Origin: Tubulanus polymorphus
Taxonomy: Eukaryota > Nemertea > Palaeonemertea > Tubulaniformes > Tubulanidae
DNA: 64,000 bases
Assembly: GCF_964204645.1 (NCBI RefSeq)
Contig: NC_134030.1
Coordinates: 14,288,447-14,352,446, forward strand
Reading direction: 5' to 3'
The translations under genes were made by a program, and so were the position numbers. The notes beneath the pieces were generated by a model. That model worked only from the letters and a program-made list of their open reading frames with translations. It was not told the origin of the DNA and made no database searches. This document shows, one piece after another, positions 56,832-64,000 of the stretch; position 1 is the first letter of the stretch; every line of letters starts with the position of its first letter.

Positions 56832-57266
56832 ATGGATGATAAAGTTGATAATATTGATATTATTCCTCATGATATAAATAAAACTAAATTAAAAATATAT
56901 TTAGAAAAACAAATATTAGAATTTGAATGTGACTTAAAGATAAAAAAGAAAAAATATTTAAAAAGTAAAATTACATATTATTTTATTATTAGTGGTTCAG
57001 TTACAATTAGTTCTGTAATAACATTTCTATCAATATTCAGTCCATTAACACCTTTAGCTATATCAATTGGCGTGCTAGGTTTAAGTTCAAGTGTTTTAAC
57101 TGGTATAAGTTCAAAATTAAATATAAAAAGTAATAAAGAAAAAATTAAAACTAATATAATAGAAATTAATAAATTGAAGAATACACTAGATTATATAATA
57201 AGTTTAAATGGTCATATAACAGTTGAAGAACAAGATAAATTATTAAAAGAATTAGTTAAGTATTAA
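56832..57266 (+). CDS. Two-pass membrane protein (144 aa)
   Basis: Intact frame from ATG 56832 (TTAATGG context). After a charged, Lys-rich N-terminal helix (residues 1-50), two hydrophobic segments lie back to back at about residues 52-75 and 78-96 (YYFIISGSVTISSVITFLSI, then LAISIGVLGLSSSVLTGISS). A charged C-terminal helix follows. This helix-hairpin-helix layout is common in virion membrane or assembly proteins; the role is inferred. The left copy (49677-49850) is only a fragment. It ends 16 bp before the next start. Confidence 0.65.
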   Translation: MDDKVDNIDIIPHDINKTKLKIYLEKQILEFECDLKIKKKKYLKSKITYYFIISGSVTISSVITFLSIFSPLTPLAISIGVLGLSSSVLTGISSKLNIKSNKEKIKTNIIEINKLKNTLDYIISLNGHITVEEQDKLLKELVKY

Positions 57267-57282
57267 TTTTTTAATTATATAA

Positions 57283-58575
57283 ATGGGGTTTCCAAAAGCT
57301 TTCCAATATAATAAATCAATTAAATATAATATTCCTGCTATAGATTTTAACAAAAATATTACATATAAAAATTTAGTTTTAAATTCATTAACTAATTTAG
57401 AAATTTATGTTACTGAATCACAGTTTTTATTTCTAAAATGGAAAATATATTTAATACATATGAAGTTACTTTTACTCGAGATGAATATCATATATATAAA
57501 GTAAAATCTAATATGAAATATTGGCAGAACCAATTAAATTTTGCTGTTTATTGTGCAACAACTGGTTGCGGTATAAGTTGGAATGATCATTTAAATAACT
57601 TAGATAAAAATTTGAATTATTCTGATTTAAAATTAATTCACACAATATTTAGATTTCACACATATTTTCAAATCAGAATAATATTACATTAATTAGAATG
57701 TCCTTTGCCCGGATCTACATATTTTAAAGAATTGGATAATAATATTAATCTATCTAAGTTTTATAAAATATGTAATGAATTTAATATAAATATTAAATCC
57801 GATTTTAGAGCGCATGGTAAATTGCAAGGTATTGGTGAAGAGTATGAAATAAAAAGAATTGATTATATGCATAGAATTGGAGCTTATCATAATTATAAAA
57901 ATTGACAATAATAATGGTTGGATTAATTTCATTTTAGAAAATAGTGAAGGTTTTACAAAATCAGGTATACAAAGAATAAATCAATCAATTAGAACTTATT
58001 TGATATGTATTTTCGGCGCTCAAGTTGAAACAAGATCACCAATAGTTGGAAATGATAACACTTCATTTGATGCGCAGAAACAATTTAAAGTTTTATTTGA
58101 AGATTCTATTCATAATGATAAAAATAGATCGATTCCAGAAAACATTGTAAGATATCAAAATTATTTAGATAAATCACATATTAGATTAAATTATTGTATA
58201 GGTCCTAATGTATTAATTATTTCTAATGATTTAGTATTAAAGATGGGAAATATAATAGGTTATAATAATTTTATTAAAACTGCAACAATAAATAATTCAT
58301 TTGGATTAAATGATATAAATAAAAAGATTATTACTGCTCCAAAATTAATGGAAGGTGAAAAAAATAAAAAACAAATTCAATCAACAGAAACTAAAACTAA
58401 GAATATCAAATTAAATAATGGTTCTAAACCTGATTATAATACATCAGAAAATATAAAAACTGATAATATTCAACATGATATAATTAAAACTAATGATGAT
58501 AATAAATCCCAGGAAAATGCTAAATTAGCTTTAACTTGTATAGGAATTGTAATCGGAGGAATATTATATTTTTAA
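57283..58575 (+). pseudogene. Structural-type Polinton protein with C-terminal TM, broken
   Basis: Start ATG 57283 in TATATAAATGGGG. About 430 codons in total, with frame changes near 57440 and 57895 and an in-frame TAA at 57690-57692. Conserved words are YWQNQLNFAVYCATTGCGIS, FRAHGKLQGIG and IRTYLICIFGAQVETRSPI, and the last residues form a membrane segment (LALTCIGIVIGGILYF). I know similar proteins from invertebrate Polinton-like elements but not their function; a minor virion protein is likely. A fragment lies at 49265-49676. Confidence 0.6.
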
Positions 58576-58596
58576 ATTTTAATTTTTATTATGTAA

Positions 58597-60051
58597 ATGG
58601 ATGTAGAAGGTGGAGAAGATTATGAAATGGGAGAAATGGGAAATAATAATGAAGGGTATATTGATGATGATTATAATGATGCAGAAAGTAATATTGATAA
58701 TGATGATGAATCAGCATATAATTCTAATTTAACAGATAGTAATTCTAAAGGCCAATCAAGAGATGAATTTGATAGAAGAACTAAATCGAGAATAAATCCT
58801 GAAAATGAAGATCCAGATTTAGTAAAAAAAAGATTAGAATATAATGCTTATATTTATAAATTCAAACCTATATTTGAAAGATCTGGATATAATATAAATG
58901 ATAGAGGCGCCAGACTTTTAGTAGAAGATTTAGAATTTTCAGATGGTGAATATTATTATCATTTGAAAGATGATTATTATATTGATACCTCTTATAAAAA
59001 TCAAAACAAATTATTAGCAGAATCAACTTTGAGTAATTTAGAACCATCTAGAATTAAAAGAATAAGTAATAGTAATGAAATAGAAAATGTTACCGACACA
59101 GAAATAAACCAAAATAGAAGAGTATTTAAACAAAGAATTAATGACTTATTTGAAACAATCGATAATAATCTAGAACCAGAAAGAACTTCTGAACGGAATA
59201 TAACTTCCAAAACTAGTAAACTTAATTCAAAAATAAAGTTCCAATTGAAAAACTTACTAAATGGATTACTTGATGCAACAGATCAAGAATTAGAAGATTT
59301 AAATATATTTTCTGATAAAGCAATTAGAGAAATTATTAGTATAAGACTTGCATCTGAAAAAATTGCACATGATAAAAGTATAAGAGATTTTAAAATTAGA
59401 ACTTTGGAAAAAGATAGAACTGATAAAATTAAAGAAATAGAACAACTAAAATTAGATAGAGATAATAAAGTTATTGAAGAAATTGAATTCAAAAAAAGAA
59501 ATGCATATTTAGAAAAAGAAAAAGATGATTTAGAATGAAACATAGAATTTCAGAAAGAAGAAATTAAATTATTATTAAAATCATATGATTATAATATTAA
59601 TAGATTAAAAGTTATTTTCAAAAATTTTTTGATAAAACGAAATTCTGAAATATCATTAAAAGATAGAATAAGATTATTATTCAAATTAGAAGGAATAACA
59701 ATTCTTTCAATTCTAACAGCTGTAACTATGGTATTTACAACAATTGGTTTAGCTATTTCAAATTCACTGAAATCTACACCAAATCCTAATAAACCGGATA
59801 AACCCCCAAATGATAATAATTCTATACAAGATAAAGTTAAGGATGGTTTAAAGAAATTAGCAAAATATTTATGGGAACTATCTAAAAAATCTGCTGCAGC
59901 ATTACCCGGAGTTATTGCATCGATTGTTGGTTTTATATTGAAATCTGCAGGAAACATTATTAACTTTGCTGCTGAACATATTATTTTATTTTTAATTACA
60001 GTTGTAAGTGCAATTATTTTTGGGTTAGTGAATATGATAAAAAATAAATAA
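58597..60051 (+). pseudogene. Acidic coiled-coil membrane protein, one in-frame TGA
   Basis: Frame of 484 codons from ATG 58597 (TATGTAAATGG context), interrupted only by TGA at 59536-59538 (codon 314). The N-terminal 80 residues are very acidic (Asp/Glu/Asn). The middle (residues about 230-340) is a long charged coiled coil with Glu/Lys heptads. The C-terminus has a hydrophobic segment near residue 370-392, a Pro/Asn-rich linker, and two more hydrophobic stretches before the end (LPGVIASIVGFILKSAGNII and HIILFLITVVSAIIFG). It is a common companion of the putative capsid gene in invertebrate Polinton-like elements. The function is unknown; membrane-bound assembly or entry roles are possible. 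Confidence 0.65.
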
Positions 60052-60071
60052 TTAATTTTTTTGTTAAATAA

Positions 60072-61319
60072 ATGAGTGGGAGTTATATAAGTCCTTCTAA
60101 GAATTCTAGAATATCTAATGCTATTAAAGCAGAAAGATCACATCATATAATTACTCATAACCCTTCTAATATTAATCCTGATGAAACTTTATATGTTAGA
60201 ATTCCTCGATTAACACAAAATACTTTTTATGTTCCAAATAGTATTTATTTATCAGCCGATATAAAAGTAACCGGTAATAATAATAATTATGTTGTTGATA
60301 ATGTTGGAAGATATTTGATTAAAAAATTAACTATAAAGATTGGTCCAGAAACAGTTTTCTCATTAGATGATTATAATTTATTTATGCATTATAAAGATTT
60401 ATGGTTAACTAAAGAAAATAGAAATAATACGATATTTCAAGGCATCCAATCAGAAAACCAAAATAAATTAAGATCTGAAGCTAATAATGCAATATTAACT
60501 AATGCTATAGATAAATTGATAAAAAATATTTATGGCAGCAAATATAAAATTCCATTAGACTTTGAATTGATAAATAATAATGCACCTTTATATAAATATG
60601 CAATTCAAGAAGATGTTATATTCGAAATAACATTTGCTCCTGTAAATGAAATTGTATTATCTAGCGTTGTTAAAGATATGGGTTACAAATTATCGAATAC
60701 ATGTTTAGAATATGATACAGTAACTGATGAAAATATTGCTAACACAATTCAAACTCAATACAATCAAGGATTTTCATTATTATATGATTATATTGATAAA
60801 TTTAAAACTGTAACTATTAATGCAAGTGACGAAATAATTAATGAGATTATTCACTTCCCAAGAAGATCTATTAAAGGTATATGAATATTTTTTACTATTG
60901 CAACATATTCTAATGGTGCAATACAGGTCGATTATAATTATAATCCTGAAATAACAAAAGTAGAAATAACTATCGAAGGAATAGCAAATAAAATATTTTG
61001 TCAAGGAATGAGAATGATAGATCAATGGCCAGAAATTAGAAAACATTTTATGAATGAAAAAGTAAAATCATCTGAAAATTGTAATATTAATCAAATTGAT
61101 TATTATACCGGTAATAAATATGCATTATGGTTAGATTTTAGAACAACAGAGGATAATTCATTACATGGTTCTGGGAAAAAACTACAGAACACTAAAGATG
61201 GGATACAATTATTCATGACAAAGAAAAAAGGAAGCTTAAATTTCAAAATGCATATTTATATTATATCTGACGCGCAATTAAATATTGTAAATTCTCAATT
61301 AAGTAGTGTTATGTATTAA
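60072..61319 (+). pseudogene. Putative major capsid protein, one in-frame TGA
   Basis: ATG 60072 lies in AAATAAATGAG, 21 bp after the previous stop. The frame runs 415 codons, interrupted only by TGA at 60882-60884 (codon 271). It is rich in beta-type stretches throughout with no membrane segment or enzyme motif. Landmarks are HIITHNPSNINPDETLYVRI (N-terminal), FHYKDLW-like FMHYKDLWLTKE, IPLDFELINNNAPLY, FPRRSIKG, and a C-terminal DFRTTEDNSLHGSG and IISDAQLNI. Length, beta-rich pattern, position and recognition of the family in Polinton-like elements support a double jelly-roll major capsid protein. A structure prediction would settle it. Confidence 0.6.
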
Positions 61320-61369
61320 GTGTTATGAAATATTAAAATTTTAACTTTAATAAAAAATCTTATATTAAA

Positions 61370-61579
61370 TGGAAGGTGGAATATATGAAATACAAACTCC
61401 AAGTGAAATGATAACAGATATATAGTATATATTACTTTATGAATATAGTAAGTATTTTGGAGAATTCTTTAATCAATTCAAATATAGAATAGGTAAAATA
61501 GATAAGAATATTGAAACTAAAATAGAAAATAATATTGAACCTAAAATAGAAGATAAGAATGATATTGAATCTAAATAGA
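61370..61579 (+). pseudogene. Small acidic ORF with in-frame TAG
   Basis: ATG 61370 in TATATTAAATGG, preceded by an A-rich TTTAATAAAAAAT block. About 69 codons with TAG near codon 19. The C-terminal half has ETKIENN/EPKIEDK-like repeats. Function is unknown. Confidence 0.4.
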
Positions 61580-61592
61580 AGATATAATTAGA

Positions 61593-62286
61593 TTGATGTA
61601 TTGTGAAGAAGATTTTGATAATAATAATGATTATTTATTGCACATCAAAAAAGATGAACATATTTTACAATTAGTAAAAACATATGCTATTATATATAAA
61701 GATAAATGCAAAGAGGACCAAAATTATTGTGCCTTCTGTAATGATTGTATATCAAAGGCTAATTGGGCAAAACATTATAAATTAAAAACAAAAGGTGGAA
61801 ATGATTCAGCCCATGCAATACACGTATTAAAAACTTGGTGTGAAAAATGTAAAGAATATGTATTATATGACAAACAATTGAATCATAATTACTCAATTAA
61901 ACATATAGGTACAGATAATGTAATAGAAAATCCATTAATTAAAAATCCGAAATTTAATAAAAAGAATATATTAGATTATCGGTGGTATAGAAAATTTATA
62001 GATTATTTCTCGAGTAATGATATAGTTACCATATTGAAAAAGTTAGATAACTTTAAACCAAATGTAACTTGTGCAATGAACTTATTTGAACTTAAATATG
62101 ATGATTTTAGAGAAAAAATTTTTAAATAAACATCCATCTAAAACTGAAATCGAAAATTATATTCCAAAAATATTTTCAAGAGAAACATACAATAAATATA
62201 AACTCGGAAATCATTTAGGACCTATACCAATGTCAACGAAAAGGAGTATATGGTTAGAATATAATAAGCTTAAAGAAAAATATTAA
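61593..62286 (+). pseudogene. Cys/His-rich zinc-binding-type protein, frame-broken
   Basis: The open part 61593-62129 contains CAFCNDCISKANWAKHYKLK, then CEKCKEYVLYDKQLNHNYSI: two C2H2-like fingers resembling those of the small protein at 51302-51619. The reading changes frame around 62110-62125 and ends EYNKLKEKY at 62286. The real start is uncertain (61593 or a lost upstream start). Nucleic-acid binding is likely by motif; its task is unknown. It is the last plus-strand gene before the convergent ATPase. Confidence 0.55.
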
Positions 62287-62315
62287 TATGAAAGAGTAAT
62301 TTCTATTTACATATT

Positions 62316-62388
62316 AATGGATGAGTGGATGAGTTGGATGAATTGGATGAGAATGGATGAGTGTAATAATATATATATATATATATAC

Positions 62389-62443
<55 letters not shown>

Positions 62444-62577
62444 TAAAATAATATTTAGAGATTGTATAAAATTGATAATATAACTTAAAATCAAACTTTT
62501 ACTGTTTAAAAAAAAAACATATGTAAATTATATATTATTACACTCATCCATTCATCCAATTCATCCACTCATACCCA
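62316..62577. repeat. Hairpin between convergent genes with AT-repeat core
   Basis: GGATGAGTGGATGAGTTGGA near 62320 faces its inverted counterpart near 62550-62575 (TCATCCAATTCATCCACTCA). Between them lie (AT)n runs (about 62371-62438) and other AT-rich DNA. It separates the plus-strand zinc-binding gene from minus-strand ATPase sequence, where two transcripts would end. Confidence 0.8.
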
Positions 62578-62608
62578 TTCAAAATAAATAATATTTCATA
62601 TTAGGATT

Positions 62609-62792
62609 TTATCTTATAAACTTACATTCATATGGAAATTGTAATCTCAAAAGTAATTTTGAACCTTTATTATTCTTTAATTTATTCATCATGTAATTCA
62701 GTAGGATAATTTCATTTTCTTCCAATGATTGTTGCATAGCTTTTCTATCTTTATTGCAGAATAAAACAGTATTAGAAACTAAATTAGAATAA
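62609..62792 (-). pseudogene. Duplicate of the ATPase C-terminal end
   Basis: The minus strand reads NKDRKAMQQSLEENE and, after a frame change, a KNNKGSKLLLRLQFPY segment, with the stop at 62609-62611. The same segment ends the ATPase at 62987. The copies flank the small inverted-repeat element at 62794-62966. Confidence 0.7.
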
Positions 62793-62793
62793 A

Positions 62794-62966
62794 TATTCTA
62801 AAACTATTTATATATTTAATATATAAGTATTAATTATTTAAATATAATATTAATTAAATATAATATTAATTTAATACCCCCTTATGTCTTTATTATCTTT
62901 ATGTCTTTAGTAGGCTTAGTACGTGTAGTATACAGAAAAAAAAATATATAAATAGTTTTAGAATAA
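62794..62966. mobile_element. MITE-like element, about 170 bp
   Basis: Terminal inverted repeats TTCTAAAACTATTTATATAT and ATATATAAATAGTTTTAGAA. The core includes TACCCCCTTATGTC and a TCTTTATGTCTTT run. It lies between two copies of the ATPase tail. A target duplication is not clear because of AT richness. Confidence 0.65.
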
Positions 62967-62986
62967 TTATTCTCATTTATTTTATA

Positions 62987-63587
62987 AATTTATATTCTTA
63001 TGGAAATTGTAGTCTCAGTAATAATTTTGAACCTTTATTATTCTTTAATTTATTCATATATTCATCATGTAACTCAGTAGGTATAATTAGATTTTCTTCC
63101 AATGATTGTTGCATAGATTTTCAATCTTTATTGTAGAATAAAACTAGAAATCTTATATTCTCCCTAAAGTCTTTAACAATTGAATTATATTTTTGATTTA
63201 AAACCCATGTTGTTATCCCGAAATGTCTCCCAGAGAAAGCTAAATAACATAACTCACTTTCTCTAACTTTTGAATCATGTAAATTTGCCAATCATCTATA
63301 ATGAATAATGTATTTAATCCTTTATAAATATCAATTGCTATTTTAATACAATTATCTAAATTTTCTTTTACTGTTTTAGGATCTAATATAATAAACTTTT
63401 TTATCTTTACTATATCCCTATTATATGTTTTATTCATTTCATAAGTAGGACAGAATAATATTATATTACCAAAATGATTCTTATAAATAGTTTCTAACAA
63501 ATCTAATATGAAATGTGTTTTACCACAGTTTGTTACCCCAGTTGTTAACATGTTATGCGGTTCAAATATAAATAAATCTTTATTCAT
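62987..63587 (-). pseudogene. Genome-packaging ATPase, frame-broken
   Basis: ATG 63587 in GAATAAATGAA. Walker A is GVTNCGKT (residues about 17-24), followed by ILFCPTYEMNKTY and the Walker B LFIIDD near 63295. A frame change right after Walker B shifts the reading; in the new frame come a LAFSGRHFGITTWVLNQKYN segment (sensor-type region) and the C-terminal end at 62987, with further in-frame stops near 63125 and 63000. This motif series identifies the A32/FtsK-like packaging ATPase of Polintons and related elements, which pumps DNA into capsids. It overlaps the integrase gene by 8 nt, so the two are co-transcribed. Confidence 0.75.
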
Positions 63588-64000
63588 TTATTCTTTTAAT
63601 TTTACTAGATAAAATCCATTCATAAAATTTATCATCATATCCTTTATATTTCACCAAAGAATACTTTTTTCCTTTAAGAGTTTTTGTTTTCAATACTTTT
63701 TCTATTTTGTATTCTATTTCATCTGGATTTGGTACAAGTGATAATTCTTGTTCATAGAAATAACCTAATATTTCTTCATCTTTTATATCTTCTAATTTAT
63801 AAACAAAAGGTTTAGTTAATATTATCTTTTTAATCTTGAATATTTCTTCTGTAAAATTAGGGGTATAACCTTTGTAAAATGTTTTTCTATATTTAGATAT
63901 TCTAACATGTTGTCCAATTTTTAATCTAGGTTCACCAAAATCATGTGTAACAAACGCACCATATAAATTATTCCAAACTTTTTCTGAATTATCTTCTTTT
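63580..64000 (-). CDS. Retroviral-like integrase, C-terminal part (runs off window)
   Basis: The minus-strand frame is open from the window edge to the stop at 63580-63582, with no break over 139 codons. It shows GQHVRISKYRKTFYKGYTPN and FTEEIFKI, the SH3-like region of Maverick/Polinton integrases. It then has a GYFYEQEL segment and a chromodomain-like end (KYSLVKYKGYDDKFYEWI). The DDE core lies beyond 64000. The enzyme inserts the element into host DNA. The last codons overlap the ATPase start (AATGAATAA). Confidence 0.85.
   Translation of the reverse strand, partial: KEDNSEKVWNNLYGAFVTHDFGEPRLKIGQHVRISKYRKTFYKGYTPNFTEEIFKIKKIILTKPFVYKLEDIKDEEILGYFYEQELSLVPNPDEIEYKIEKVLKTKTLKGKKYSLVKYKGYDDKFYEWILSSKIKRINE

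Larger units (their letters stand above)
55800..64000. mobile_element. Polinton/Maverick segment, right copy (continues past window)
   Basis: Plus-strand genes from 55828 to 62286, then convergent minus-strand ATPase and integrase (62609-64000). It holds the putative major capsid gene, structural and membrane proteins, packaging ATPase and retroviral-like integrase. The polymerase is not in this segment within the window. Almost every gene has at least one frame break or stop. The element extends beyond 64000. Confidence 0.85.

Noticed and set aside
58597..61319. TGA reassigned as a sense codon
   Set aside because: Other genes of the element are also broken by TAA, TAG and frame changes, and Trp is encoded by TGG throughout. 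Where the ATPase tail has TGA, its duplicate has an Arg codon.
62316..62577. Polinton terminal inverted repeat
   Set aside because: It lies inside the gene cluster with integrase and ATPase beyond it, so it is internal.

Overview
The window is eukaryotic, repeat-rich DNA, most likely from a marine invertebrate animal. Evidence: Ty3/Gypsy retroelements with animal-type envelope genes, a Polinton/Maverick with invertebrate-type genes, a Penelope-like fragment, a non-LTR reverse transcriptase fragment, tRNA-derived sequences and AT-rich spacers. The species cannot be named from the sequence. No complete host gene was found; almost everything is mobile-element or satellite DNA in various stages of decay.

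Layout. (1) 1-509: AT-rich foldback DNA of a family that recurs beside Polinton-type genes. (2) 510-18903: a short tandem hairpin array, then four copies of a higher-order repeat made of block A, a long 31-bp minisatellite, block C, a short 31-bp minisatellite, and block D (a non-LTR reverse-transcriptase remnant). Units differ mainly in minisatellite length and deletions. (3) 18882-21314: two tandem HNH-endonuclease-like genes with foldback spacers and a 126-bp tandem repeat. (4) 21315-29289: an LTR retroelement with near-identical LTRs, a 4-bp target duplication, a tRNA-Phe-type primer site, gag, protease and a broken F-type envelope, but no reverse transcriptase, RNase H or integrase core. 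(5) 29290-41300: decayed unrecognised ORFs; a 3.2-kb element with 234-bp inverted repeats and a 9-bp target duplication; and a second, minus-strand Ty3/Gypsy remnant (RT end, RNase H, integrase, chromodomain-like tail, envelope). (6) 41300-46004: mostly non-coding, ending in a gag-bearing LTR element cut off by the next region. (7) 46005-64000: two damaged, partly homologous Polinton/Maverick segments pointing away from each other. The left one (minus strand) has protein-primed-type DNA polymerase B. The right one (mostly plus strand) has the putative major capsid gene, other structural-type genes, and at its far end packaging ATPase plus integrase. Between them lie large palindromes, a Penelope GIY-YIG remnant and non-coding DNA.

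How it fits together. The Polinton segments carry a DNA-virus-like gene set: polymerase, integrase, packaging ATPase, capsid candidate, small membrane proteins and zinc-finger proteins. Most starts in these segments, and those of the HNH genes, lie in a TAAATG context, often behind an A-rich/TATA-like block. This suggests the HNH genes belong to the same element family and that these genes share a virus-like promoter. The lesions differ between the two copies. Many frame breaks look like single-base changes, so uncorrected read errors must be separated from true decay.
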